From positions 1-64,000 of the forward strand of contig JBBQJW010000007.1 in assembly GCA_038326325.1 (NCBI GenBank): a stretch of DNA of 64,000 bases. The letters are read 5' to 3'. Positions 35,619 to 43,969 of this stretch are shown piece after piece. Each line of letters opens with the position of its first letter. Positions within the stretch are counted from its first letter, which is position 1. Below the pieces are notes generated by a model. It was not told the origin of the DNA. It saw only the letters and a program-made list of their open reading frames with translations, and did no database searches. The stretch is from UBA10324 sp038326325. Lineage in GTDB: Bacteria > Bacteroidota > Bacteroidia > Chitinophagales > UBA10324. Both the position numbers and the translations under genes were made by a program.

Positions 35619-36404
35619 ATGAATTTTTCATTGAAAGGAAAAAACGCATTGGTGTGCGGCAGTTCAAAGGGAATCGGGAAAGCCATCGCCATCGCACTTG
35701 CCGAATCGGGAGCGAATGTTACACTCGTTGCGAGAAATGAAAACAAGTTGGTGGAAACGAAAAACGAGTTATCAGTATCTTCAGGCCAAGCGCACAATAT
35801 TCTGATTTGCGATTTCAGTAAACCCGCCGAGTTGAAAGAAATTATTCAGTATCATTTGAAAAATTATTCTTATCAGATTTTAGTCAACAACACTGGCGGA
35901 CCACCGGCGGGAACAATCACCGATGCGACAGAGGAACAATTCATTTCCGCTTTTCAAAATCATTTACTCTGCAATCACATTCTCGCGCAAGCTTTAATTC
36001 CCGGAATGAAAAGTTCGGGTTACGGAAGAATCATCAATGTGATTTCAACTTCAGTAAAAATTCCGATTAAAGGTTTGGGAGTTTCAAACACCATTCGCGC
36101 GGCGGTCGCCAATTGGTCGAAAACACTTTCAAATGAATTAGCGCCTTTCGGAATTACAGTGAATAATATTTTGCCCGGGGCCACTAAGACAGAAAGATTA
36201 GAAGAAATAATTCGCAACCGTTCAAATCAGTTAAAAGTGTCAGAAGAAAAAATTGAAGAAGAAATGCTCGCTGAAATTCCGATGTCAAGATTCGCTATGC
36301 CTTCAGAAGTGGCGGCGGCGGCGGCTTTCCTCGCATCACCTGTCGCTTCTTACATAACTGGAATAAATATTCCTGTGGATGGCGGAAGAACCGGTTCGTT
36401 ATAA
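35619..36404 (+). CDS. short-chain dehydrogenase/reductase in the aminomuconate gene cluster
   Basis: A 261-residue SDR. NALVCGSSKGIGKAIA is the NAD(P)-binding loop and VNNTGGPPAG the Asn-rich motif. The catalytic Tyr-x-x-x-Lys is not in its usual form: the segment after VISTSVKIPIKGL reads GVSNTIRAAVANWSK, so Tyr appears replaced by Ser or Asn (SNTIR). This Tyr-less form is seen in the SDR relatives that accompany kynurenine-degradation operons. Start chosen at ATG 35619. The aldehyde dehydrogenase follows 12 bp later. Whether it is catalytic is unclear. Confidence 0.82.
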   Translation: MNFSLKGKNALVCGSSKGIGKAIAIALAESGANVTLVARNENKLVETKNELSVSSGQAHNILICDFSKPAELKEIIQYHLKNYSYQILVNNTGGPPAGTITDATEEQFISAFQNHLLCNHILAQALIPGMKSSGYGRIINVISTSVKIPIKGLGVSNTIRAAVANWSKTLSNELAPFGITVNNILPGATKTERLEEIIRNRSNQLKVSEEKIEEEMLAEIPMSRFAMPSEVAAAAAFLASPVASYITGINIPVDGGRTGSL

Positions 36405-36416
36405 AATGATTTTGAA

Positions 36417-37859
36417 ATGAAAATTCTGAATTACATAAATGGAGAATTAAAAGAACCAATTGGAAATGCGTGGTTAGATAATTATGAGCCCGCGATTGGC
36501 GAAGTTTATTCTCAGATTCCCGATAGTGATTTGCGTGATGTTGAGTTAGCTGTTACAGCAGCAGAAAATGCTTTTGAAAATTGGTGTAACACTTCTGCTG
36601 AAGAACGATGCAAAATTTTATTGCGTATTGCTGATATGATTGATAGTAAACTTCAGTTTCTTTCAGAAGTTGAAAGTCGTGATAACGGCAAGCCCGTGAA
36701 ACTCGCTTCGGTTGTTGACATCCCAAGAGCCGGAAGTAATTTCCGTTTTTTCGCGACTGCCGCTTTGCAGTTTCCGAGCGAAGCTCACATCACTGAAAAT
36801 ACCGCGGTCAATTACACAACTCGTCAGCCAATTGGAGTTGTCGGGTGCATCTCTCCGTGGAATCTTCCACTTTATTTATTCACCTGGAAAATCGCTCCGG
36901 CACTCGCCGCCGGAAATTGCGTGGTGGCGAAACCTTCGGAAATAACTCCGATGAGCGCATTCGAACTTTCAAAAATTTGTATTGAAGCTGGATTGCCCGC
37001 CGGAGTTTTAAATATCGTTCACGGCAATGGTCCGCATTGCGGTTCTGAAATTGTAAAGCATAAAAAAGTGAAAGCAATTTCATTTACCGGAAGCACGCGA
37101 GCGGGAAAAGAAATCGCGAGCGTTACAGCGCCGATGTTCAAGAAAGTTTCACTCGAACTCGGAGGGAAAAATCCGAACATCATTTTCGCTGATTGTGATT
37201 TTGAAAAAATGATTCACACCACAATCAACTCCTCTTTCAGTAATCAGGGAGAAATTTGTTTGTGCGGTTCGCGCGTTCTGATCGAAAGAAGTATTTATGA
37301 AAAATTCAAAACGAGATTTATTGAAGAGACGAAAAAATTAATTGTCGGCGACCCGAATGAAAAAGGAGTTCGCCTCGGGGCCATTGTTTCGAAAGTTCAT
37401 TTCGATAAAATCAATTATCACATTCAACTCGCGAAAGAGGAAGGCGGGAAAATTTTATTCGGAGGAGAAGTAGTGAAACCTGAAGGGAGATGTAAAAATG
37501 GTTGGTTCATTCAACCAACTATCATCGAGGGACTAAATCAAAATTGCAGAACCAATCAGGAAGAAATTTTTGGTCCCGTTGTTACACTTCAACCATTCGA
37601 CACCGAAGAAGAAGTGTTACAGTTGGCAAACTCAAATGATTATGGCTTGTCGGCAACCATATGGACTGAAAATTTAACGCGCGCGCATCGCGTAGCATCG
37701 AAAGTGCAAAGTGGAATTATCTGGATTAACTGCTGGCTCTTCCGCGATTTAAGAACCCCTTTCGGTGGAATGAAAAATTCAGGCGTAGGAAGAGAAGGTG
37801 GAAATGAAGCGATGCGTTTTTTCACCGAAACAAAAAATGTTTGCATACATCTTAAATAA
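36417..37859 (+). CDS. 2-aminomuconate-6-semialdehyde / 2-hydroxymuconate-semialdehyde dehydrogenase
   Basis: A 480-residue NAD-dependent aldehyde dehydrogenase. GCISPWNLPLYLFTWKIAPAL is the start of the cofactor site, FTGSTRAGKEI the second NAD motif, LELGGKNPNII the general-base Glu motif, and FSNQGEICLCGSRV carries the nucleophile Cys. Similarity and context point to oxidation of 2-aminomuconate semialdehyde, the product of ACMSD, to 2-aminomuconate. A 2-bp gap separates it from the RidA-family deaminase that would act next. Confidence 0.92.
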   Translation: MKILNYINGELKEPIGNAWLDNYEPAIGEVYSQIPDSDLRDVELAVTAAENAFENWCNTSAEERCKILLRIADMIDSKLQFLSEVESRDNGKPVKLASVVDIPRAGSNFRFFATAALQFPSEAHITENTAVNYTTRQPIGVVGCISPWNLPLYLFTWKIAPALAAGNCVVAKPSEITPMSAFELSKICIEAGLPAGVLNIVHGNGPHCGSEIVKHKKVKAISFTGSTRAGKEIASVTAPMFKKVSLELGGKNPNIIFADCDFEKMIHTTINSSFSNQGEICLCGSRVLIERSIYEKFKTRFIEETKKLIVGDPNEKGVRLGAIVSKVHFDKINYHIQLAKEEGGKILFGGEVVKPEGRCKNGWFIQPTIIEGLNQNCRTNQEEIFGPVVTLQPFDTEEEVLQLANSNDYGLSATIWTENLTRAHRVASKVQSGIIWINCWLFRDLRTPFGGMKNSGVGREGGNEAMRFFTETKNVCIHLK

Positions 37860-37861
37860 TT

Positions 37862-38275
37862 ATGGAAGAAAAATTCACGACAGATAAAGCGCCGAAGGCG
37901 GTGGGACTATACCCTCATTCAAGAAGAGTTGGAAATCTTTTATTCCTCTCGGGCATCGGCTCACGCGAAGCGGGCACGAATAATATTCCCGGGAATGTTT
38001 ATGATGAAAATAAAAAGTTAGTGAAGTACGACATCGCGTTGCAGTGTCATTCTGTTTTTAAAAATGTGCGAACAGTTCTCGAAGAAAGCGGAAGCAGTTG
38101 GGACAAACTGATTGATGTAACAGTTTTCCTGACTAACATGAAGGATGATTTTGAAACCTACAATAAAATTTACGCAGAATATTTTAAAGACAATCAACCC
38201 TGTCGCACCACCATTGAAATAAAATCGCTGCCGACTCCGATTGCGATTGAATTGAAGTGTATTGCTACTATTTGA
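37862..38275 (+). CDS. RidA-family 2-aminomuconate deaminase
   Basis: A 137-residue Rid/YjgF protein. The GLYPHSRRVGNLLFLSGIGSR start, DVTVFLTNMKDDFETYNKIY middle and PCRTTIEIKSLP near the end (the Arg that anchors the substrate carboxylate in Rid proteins) are all present. In kynurenine-type operons this family deaminates 2-aminomuconate to 4-oxalocrotonate. Adjacent to the semialdehyde dehydrogenase by 2 bp. General enamine/imine hydrolysis is the alternative role. Confidence 0.88.
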   Translation: MEEKFTTDKAPKAVGLYPHSRRVGNLLFLSGIGSREAGTNNIPGNVYDENKKLVKYDIALQCHSVFKNVRTVLEESGSSWDKLIDVTVFLTNMKDDFETYNKIYAEYFKDNQPCRTTIEIKSLPTPIAIELKCIATI

Positions 38276-38299
38276 TGCTTCGACAAGCTCAGCATGACA
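38276..38299. repeat. TGTCATGCTGAGC-type dispersed repeat, copy 2 (inverted)
   Basis: TGCTTCGACAAGCTCAGCAT and four further bases, directly after the RidA stop. Read on the other strand it is a canonical copy of the widespread Bacteroidota word. It lies in frame upstream of recX and would create a false N-terminal extension containing MLRQAQHDN. Confidence 0.75.
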
Positions 38300-38307
38300 A
38301 TACAGAA

Positions 38308-38793
38308 ATGAAGGAGAAAAAAAAGAAGGCACCGTTATTATATGCTGAGGCATTAGTGAAGGCCAGAAGGTGGTGCGCGTTACAGGAGCGCAATCACAAC
38401 GAGGTGAAGGAAAAACTTTTCGGGTACGAAGTTCATTACAGCGAAATACAATTAATAATTTCTGAATTAATTGGCGAAGGATTTTTAAGTGAGGAGCGAT
38501 TTGCAAAAGCATATGCCGGAGGAAAATTCAGAATAAAACATTGGGGGAAAAATAAAATTACCCAACAACTACAACGCAAAGGTGTTTCAGAAAAAAATAT
38601 TGAAACCGGACTTAAAGAAATTGAATCGAAGGATTACCGTAACACTTTAGAAAAACTGATTCAGAAAAAACTTCCCTCAGTAAAATCATTAACTGACTTC
38701 AACAAGAAAGGAAAGCTCGCCCAACACTTAATGCAGAAAGGTTATGAAGCGGAATTGGTTTGGGATGCGTTGAATGAAATGATTGAAAGTTGA
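38308..38793 (+). CDS. recX: regulatory protein RecX
   Basis: A 161-residue, Lys-rich, all-helical protein made of repeated three-helix units: EALVKARRWCALQERNHNEVKEKL, then GFLSEERFAKAYAGGKFRIKHWGKNKI and GYEAELVWDAL. It blocks or trims RecA filaments during recombination. The earlier in-frame start at 38257 runs through a dispersed repeat, so I chose ATG 38308 (MKEKKKKAPLL), the usual RecX beginning. Transcribed in the same direction as the RidA gene. recA is not in the window. Confidence 0.88.
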   Translation: MKEKKKKAPLLYAEALVKARRWCALQERNHNEVKEKLFGYEVHYSEIQLIISELIGEGFLSEERFAKAYAGGKFRIKHWGKNKITQQLQRKGVSEKNIETGLKEIESKDYRNTLEKLIQKKLPSVKSLTDFNKKGKLAQHLMQKGYEAELVWDALNEMIES

Positions 38794-38873
38794 TTTGTTT
38801 AGCAGATAGTGGTTCATTTTTTTATTAATGAGAAAAAAAATATTTTTCTATCGTAATGATTATTTTTATACCA

Positions 38874-39290
38874 ATGAAAAAATTTTTAACACTTAAATAT
38901 TTATTTGTTTTAGTTGCTATTATACTTGTTAATGCCTGTTCAAAGCAACCAATTAAAGTTCTCACAAATAAAAACGGAGAGTGGAAAGTAACTAAGACAA
39001 TAAAGGATTTGTTTACGGGAATTACTACAGTGGAAGTTGGAAAGTACAATTTTCGAAGTGACAATACTGGAAGTTTGGATTTTGGCGGAACAGCTTCTTT
39101 TACTTGGGCTTGTGATTCGGATGGTAACAGGGTTTCGATAAATTTTGGACAAACACATACATATGAAATTTCAGAAGCAAAATTGAATTCCGAAAAGTGG
39201 AAAGAGGTTTTAATTATTTGTGGTGGTAATTCATCTACACCTGCCGATGCTGGATATGATTTAAGTCTTTATTTAGAAAGAGTAAAATGA
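38874..39290 (+). CDS. small lipoprotein with lipocalin-like domain
   Basis: A 138-residue protein. The signal peptide LKYLFVLVAIILVNACSK has a lipobox with Cys around residue 22, so it is anchored in the membrane. The rest is beta-rich: GEWKVTKTIKDLFTG, GKYNFRSDNTGSLDFGG, HTYEISEAKLN, as in lipocalin-like lipoproteins of Bacteroidota. Start at ATG 38874. AT-rich, no TGTWACA word. Function unknown. Confidence 0.6.
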   Translation: MKKFLTLKYLFVLVAIILVNACSKQPIKVLTNKNGEWKVTKTIKDLFTGITTVEVGKYNFRSDNTGSLDFGGTASFTWACDSDGNRVSINFGQTHTYEISEAKLNSEKWKEVLIICGGNSSTPADAGYDLSLYLERVK

Positions 39291-39308
39291 TTCAGAGGCC
39301 TAAATTTA

Positions 39309-40391
39309 TCAAAGCCACTTCTTCTTTCTGAAATAATAAATCATTCCGATAGCAAGACCGAACATAATGAACATTATAAGTTGGTAACCATACTTCCAAT
39401 GCAGTTCGGGCAAGTTGTCGAAATTCATTCCATACACGCCAACAATAAAGGTGAGCGGAATAAAAATGGTGGAGATGATGGTGAGCACTTTCATCACATC
39501 GTTCATACGAAAACTCTGCACCGAAAAGTTTACATCGAGCACACTCGCTAAAGTATCGCGGTACGATTCAACCGAATCAATCACTTGCACTGTATGGTCG
39601 TACAAGTCGCGGTAAAACAAAAGTGTTTCAGGTTTTATTTCCTGCGCCTCGCCACGCAGCAAAGTGTTAATCACTTCACGCAACGGCCAGATAGTTTTTC
39701 GTAACAGAATTAATTCGCGCCGAAGAACACTGATGTCACGAATAAATTTCGTGTCCTGCTTGGTCATCGCGTTGTCTTCAATTTCTTCCACACGCTCTCC
39801 CATTTTTTCCATTATCACGAAGTAGTTGTCAATTACTTTATCCATCAAAGCATAAGCGAGATAATCGGTTCCGTAACGACGAATACGCGAATCAGTATTG
39901 CGCAAGCGATTACGCACGCTGTCGAAAATATCACCAATGTTTTCCTGAAACGAAATCAAATAATTTTTTCCAACGATGAGCGACAACTGTTCCACCTCCA
40001 CTTTTTTTGTGTTGTTGTTGTAGTCGAGCATTTTAAACACGATGAAATTATATCCCTTGCCTTCTTCCACTTTCGGTCGCTGCTCTGTGTTTACAATGTC
40101 TTCGAGAAATAATGGATGAATATTAAATCCGGCTCCGATTTTATCTACAACATCTGTATGATGAATGCCATCAATGTTTATCCAGGTAACAGTTTCAGTT
40201 TCTTTAAACGCGAAACAATCTTTCAATTCTTTCACTTCACGCTCCACAAAATTTTCGGCATCATAATCAATTACAGTAATGCGAACAGGCGCTGCATTTT
40301 CTTTTCCAATATATACCAATCTGCCCGGAGGCAAACCTGTTTTACTTGCTGCGTGCGATTTTTCCTTTATTTTATTTGTGATGTTCTGCAT
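39309..40391 (-). CDS. corA: magnesium/cobalt transport protein CorA
   Basis: A 360-residue divalent cation channel. The long cytoplasmic domain (residues about 1-290) ends in the pore helix; FIVGVYGMNFDNLPEL contains the signature Gly-Met-Asn at the start of the selectivity loop, followed by the second membrane segment and a Lys-rich tail (RKKKWL). Length normal for the family. Stands alone, convergent with the lipoprotein gene and divergent from nfu. Confidence 0.95.
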   Translation of the reverse strand: MQNITNKIKEKSHAASKTGLPPGRLVYIGKENAAPVRITVIDYDAENFVEREVKELKDCFAFKETETVTWINIDGIHHTDVVDKIGAGFNIHPLFLEDIVNTEQRPKVEEGKGYNFIVFKMLDYNNNTKKVEVEQLSLIVGKNYLISFQENIGDIFDSVRNRLRNTDSRIRRYGTDYLAYALMDKVIDNYFVIMEKMGERVEEIEDNAMTKQDTKFIRDISVLRRELILLRKTIWPLREVINTLLRGEAQEIKPETLLFYRDLYDHTVQVIDSVESYRDTLASVLDVNFSVQSFRMNDVMKVLTIISTIFIPLTFIVGVYGMNFDNLPELHWKYGYQLIMFIMFGLAIGMIYYFRKKKWL

Positions 40392-40475
40392 CCGAACAAA
40401 AATGAAATAAAAAGGTTAATCCAAATTGGAATCTAATCAACAGCAATGATGTTCTATTTTTGCCGCAACAATTAA

Positions 40476-41078
40476 ATGATGGAAACAACACAATTAGTAC
40501 CGACAAATGTTTATACCGAAATGACTCCGAATCCGGAGACCATGAAATTCGTAACCGATAAAATTTTAGTGCTCGATAATTATATTGAGTTCAAGGATAT
40601 TGAATCAGCGAAAGTTTCTCCACTCGCTATAGAATTATTTTCATTTCCGTTTGTGAAAGGAGTTTTCTTCATGAACAATTTCGTTACGATCACAAAAGAT
40701 TTAGATACGGAGTGGACGGACATCAACACTTCACTGAAAGATTTTATCAAACAATATTTCGATGAAGGAAAACCGATTTTCGAAAATGGATTTAAACCAA
40801 CACCTTCTGCCGAAGTAAAATCAGACCCAGTCGCTTCTTCTGATACAGATATTGTTTCGAAGATTAAAGAGATGCTCGAAACTTACATTAAGCCTGCAGT
40901 GGAAATGGATGGTGGCGCCATTCAATTCAAATCATACAATCAGGGAAGAGTTTCGTTAGTGTTACAGGGAAGTTGCAGCGGCTGTCCTTCTTCAACCATA
41001 ACATTGAAAGCGGGTATAGAAGGATTGCTGAAGAGAATGGTTCCTGAAGTGACGGAGGTTGTCGCTGAAGCGGGATAA
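40476..41078 (+). CDS. nfu: NfuA-type iron-sulfur scaffold (NifU C-terminal domain)
   Basis: A 200-residue Fe-S cluster carrier. The N-terminal half (TEMTPNPETMKFVTDK) is the Nfu N-terminal scaffold domain; the C-terminal half carries the CxxC cluster ligands in LQGSCSGCPSSTITLKAGIEG. It passes [4Fe-4S] clusters to target enzymes, which here may include LutB, the SPASM enzyme and Nth. Two ATGs are adjacent; either may be used. Its promoter region is the short gap from corA. Confidence 0.93.
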   Translation: MMETTQLVPTNVYTEMTPNPETMKFVTDKILVLDNYIEFKDIESAKVSPLAIELFSFPFVKGVFFMNNFVTITKDLDTEWTDINTSLKDFIKQYFDEGKPIFENGFKPTPSAEVKSDPVASSDTDIVSKIKEMLETYIKPAVEMDGGAIQFKSYNQGRVSLVLQGSCSGCPSSTITLKAGIEGLLKRMVPEVTEVVAEAG

Positions 41079-41086
41079 ATTAAATT

Positions 41087-41140
41087 CAGTTTCGAGTTAA
41101 ATGGTTTTGGGTTTGTGGTTGCTTAACTTGAAACTGTTTT
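41087..41140. terminator. possible bidirectional terminator between nfu and the SIMPL gene
   Basis: Arms CAGTTTCGAGTTAA (41087-41100) and TTAACTTGAAACTG (41123-41136), 13 of 14 matching, with a 22-nt loop and a TTTT run after the second arm, between two convergent genes. The loop is long, so the assignment is tentative. Confidence 0.3.
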
Positions 41141-41158
41141 AACAAGAAACCCGAAACC

Positions 41159-41899
41159 TTATTTAAGATTATATTCAAGTGTAACAGTTATAGAAATTGT
41201 TTTCTCTTTCGAAGTGGTGTTAAACGCGCCACCGTATTCATAATCTTCCGAAGAATTTTGCGCGGTGATTTGGAAAACCCCCATGTCTGAAGAAACAAGA
41301 GTCGATAATCCGCTCCCGGCATTTTGCGTAATTGTTTCGGCGCGCTTGCGTGCGTCTTCAGTGGCGGCTTTTAATAATTCAATTTTCAGATCAGAAAGTT
41401 TGGTAGAGAAATAAGAAGGCGCGTTACTGTATATTTCTACACCCTGATTGATGAGCTCAGTAATTTCCCGTGAAGTTTGTTCAATCTTGTCAACTTCTTT
41501 TGATTCTATAGTTACATCCTGAGTGAGTTCATATCCTTTAAAAATTGTTTGAACTACATACCCTTTATCGTTATAAACGCTTTCAAATTTTTTATCAATA
41601 TTGATTGAAGAAAACTTTATCTCTTCTTTTTTTACTCCTTTCTCCTGAAGGTACGCATTTATAACCTCCTGATCTTTTTTTACCAATTTGTAAGCATCAG
41701 AAAGGTTGTCGGATTTTTTACTGAACGAACCGCTCCACACGATCAAATCACTTGTGAAATTCCTGTCAGCTTTACCTGTTACACGGATGGTTGTTTTGTT
41801 CGAGTCATTCAGGTGCGATTTCACCCACGCACCTGAAAGTAAAACAGCGGTGATGACAATGCACGCACCAATGACAATAGAGTTGATGTAATTTTTCAT
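41159..41899 (-). CDS. SIMPL (DUF541) domain protein, membrane anchored
   Basis: A 246-residue protein with one N-terminal membrane segment (SIVIGACIVITAVLLSGA) and a periplasmic SIMPL domain: TIRVTGKADRNFTSDLIVW at the start, FSSINIDKKFE and the C-terminal ISITVTLEYNLK. The fold is found in envelope proteins of unclear activity. It lies 24 bp after scpB on the same strand. Confidence 0.82.
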   Translation of the reverse strand: MKNYINSIVIGACIVITAVLLSGAWVKSHLNDSNKTTIRVTGKADRNFTSDLIVWSGSFSKKSDNLSDAYKLVKKDQEVINAYLQEKGVKKEEIKFSSINIDKKFESVYNDKGYVVQTIFKGYELTQDVTIESKEVDKIEQTSREITELINQGVEIYSNAPSYFSTKLSDLKIELLKAATEDARKRAETITQNAGSGLSTLVSSDMGVFQITAQNSSEDYEYGGAFNTTSKEKTISITVTLEYNLK

Positions 41900-41923
41900 G
41901 ATAAAACTTAAAACGAAAATATT

Positions 41924-42493
41924 TTAGTTTTCTGATAAAACTCCGATAGTATTTTCTTCGGGCTTTTCGATGTCTTTCAATTTTGGTAATTCATCAACTG
42001 AATTAATTCCGAAATAATTCATGAAGAACGGACTTACGGAATATAAAATCGGATGACCGACTTGCTTAGCTCTTCCGCTAATAGCAATTAAATCTTTCTC
42101 CAATAATTTCTGAATAGAATAGTCGCAATTCACTCCGCGAATAGATTCAATTTCGGGTTTCGCAATTGGTTGCTTGTAAGCGATGATGGAAAGAACTTCG
42201 AGTTGATTCGTGCTGAGTCGTTTGTTCAGTTTGCTCTTTAACATCTCGGCGACTGTTCCCGCATATTCATTCTTTGTGAAGAACTGATAGCCATTCGCGA
42301 TATGTACAATCTGAAATGGGTATTCGGCACCGATATATTTTACTAGTAAATCATTCAGATGATTTTCAACTTCAAACTGAGTTACTTCAATTCCTGCGAG
42401 TTTTGTAAGTGTAGTTTGTAATTCTTGAAGTGTAACAGGTTGATCGGCCGCGAAAATCAATGCCTCAATATGCGCTTTCAGTTGTTCTAACAT
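41924..42493 (-). CDS. scpB: SMC-ScpAB complex subunit ScpB
   Basis: A 189-residue protein made of two winged-helix domains. LKAHIEALIFAADQPVT at the start, LSTNQLEVLSIIAYKQPIAKPEIESIRGV in the middle and SGRAKQVGHPILYSVSPFFMNYFGI near the end are the family hallmarks. It binds ScpA and SMC to organise and segregate the chromosome. scpA is not adjacent here. A C-terminal 20-residue acidic tail follows the second domain. Confidence 0.94.
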   Translation of the reverse strand: MLEQLKAHIEALIFAADQPVTLQELQTTLTKLAGIEVTQFEVENHLNDLLVKYIGAEYPFQIVHIANGYQFFTKNEYAGTVAEMLKSKLNKRLSTNQLEVLSIIAYKQPIAKPEIESIRGVNCDYSIQKLLEKDLIAISGRAKQVGHPILYSVSPFFMNYFGINSVDELPKLKDIEKPEENTIGVLSEN

Positions 42494-42573
42494 TTAATAA
42501 TTGTTGTGCGGTAAAAGTCTTAAATCAGTTGCCCTTTCCCAACTTATTCTGATAAAATTTTATAAACAAGTAA

Positions 42574-43209
42574 TCAACTTTTCAGAGACTTGTAATAGTG
42601 ACAAACAGATTTCATCACGCACTCCTCATGTTTTGGATTTGAGGGTCTGCAGGTTTCACGGCCTAGAAATGAAATCGCCATTCCGATTTCGCCCCAATCT
42701 TTTTTGGGAATCGCTGTCATTAATTGTTGTTCAATTTTTTTCGGATCAGTTCCGGTTGCAAGTCCGATTCGTGGAGCAACTCTTACTACATGCAGGTCAA
42801 CAATAATTCCTTCCGCGGGTTTTCCTGATTCACGCATTATCACATTGGCTGATTTTCTTCCGATGCCATTCAATGCAACCAATTCATCCATCGTCAACGG
42901 AATATTTTTATCGCTCTTCAATTGATGAGCAATGCCAGTTATCCATTTTGCTTTGTTCGCAAAATTTCTGACACTGCCGATGAATTCATAAAGTGCTTCC
43001 GGAGTTGCTTCAGATAAAGAAGCAAGGTTTGGATACGCAGCAAAAAATTCAGGAGCCAACTGATTTATATGTTTATCAGAATCCTGTGCTGATAATATTA
43101 CCATTATCAATAACTGATAAAGATTTCCGTATTCCAACGGATGCTTCTTTCCTTTATATTTTTTCAGAAGGGGTCTTACTGCTTCAGCCCAATCAATTTT
43201 TTCTGCCAT
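42574..43209 (-). CDS. nth: endonuclease III-like DNA glycosylase with altered iron-sulfur ligand set
   Basis: A 211-residue HhH-GPD enzyme. LNGIGRKSANVIM is the helix-hairpin-helix with the catalytic Lys, and IIVDLHVVRVAPRIGL carries the catalytic Asp. The cluster loop at the end has spacing C-x6-H-x2-C-x5-C (CRPSNPKHEEC then VMKSVC): the second Cys of the usual [4Fe-4S] set is His. A divergent member is possible, so cluster binding is uncertain. It would remove oxidised pyrimidines from DNA. It is upstream of scpB on the same strand. Confidence 0.87.
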   Translation of the reverse strand: MAEKIDWAEAVRPLLKKYKGKKHPLEYGNLYQLLIMVILSAQDSDKHINQLAPEFFAAYPNLASLSEATPEALYEFIGSVRNFANKAKWITGIAHQLKSDKNIPLTMDELVALNGIGRKSANVIMRESGKPAEGIIVDLHVVRVAPRIGLATGTDPKKIEQQLMTAIPKKDWGEIGMAISFLGRETCRPSNPKHEECVMKSVCHYYKSLKS

Positions 43210-43393
43210 GACACTTCAAATTTTTTTCAATTATACTACTCGGCACGGGAATGTTTTTGTATTATTTCAATTCACTTGTCGGGTTACTGAAAAAAATCAG
43301 CGAGAAGAATTTTGTTTAGAAAAAATTACTTTGGCGCTTTCAAAACCTGTTAGTGAAAATACCGAACAGGGATAATAACATAAAAGAACAATT

Positions 43394-43945
43394 ATGAAAT
43401 CTGTTTTAATATTATTTAGTCTTTCACTTATTTTCATTACAAGTTGTAATAATCATACAAATGAACAAACTGAAAGTAAAGACAATTTAGTTAGTGAACC
43501 TATTGTTTACACTGGTTCTTTTTGCACTGGACCAGATGAATACAGTCCAATTACTTTCACACGAGAATATCAAAAGAGTGGAGATAACTTTATCACTCTT
43601 TATAAAATATCGTCCACTGAAAATGGATATTATTTAAACATAACTGCAACTCACCTTAAATCACTAAAAAAAATCACTGTGGGTATTGACGATATTACAG
43701 TAAATACAAATGGGCACATAAGTTCACAAGAATTCAAATATGATGAACCTTCAACTGAGGCATTTGGATATAGAGGATATTTTCAAGAACAATTTGATGC
43801 ACAACAAAAGCTTCCTTTTGACTTAGCATTAAAATTCACAAGTAGGGAATTTCAATATGTTAAAATTGCTTCAGTCGTAAGAGATAACCAGATGGGTTCA
43901 ACAAAGTGGTACCTACTTGACAATAAAAATTTAGATAAATTGTGA
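43394..43945 (+). CDS. lipoprotein of unknown function
   Basis: A 183-residue protein. The signal peptide ILFSLSLIFITSCNN ends in a lipobox with Cys near residue 18. The mature part is beta-rich and has no motif I recognise (TGSFCTGPDEYSPITF, GYRGYFQEQFDAQQ). It is AT-rich and lacks TGTWACA words. The next small gene follows in the same direction 24 bp later. Confidence 0.55.
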   Translation: MKSVLILFSLSLIFITSCNNHTNEQTESKDNLVSEPIVYTGSFCTGPDEYSPITFTREYQKSGDNFITLYKISSTENGYYLNITATHLKSLKKITVGIDDITVNTNGHISSQEFKYDEPSTEAFGYRGYFQEQFDAQQKLPFDLALKFTSREFQYVKIASVVRDNQMGSTKWYLLDNKNLDKL

Positions 43946-43969
43946 ACTTAGGAAAGTAAAAAAATTCAA

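Noticed and set aside
38018..38512. A 164-residue antisense frame across RidA and recX
   Set aside because: It overlaps two strong genes and includes the translated dispersed repeat.
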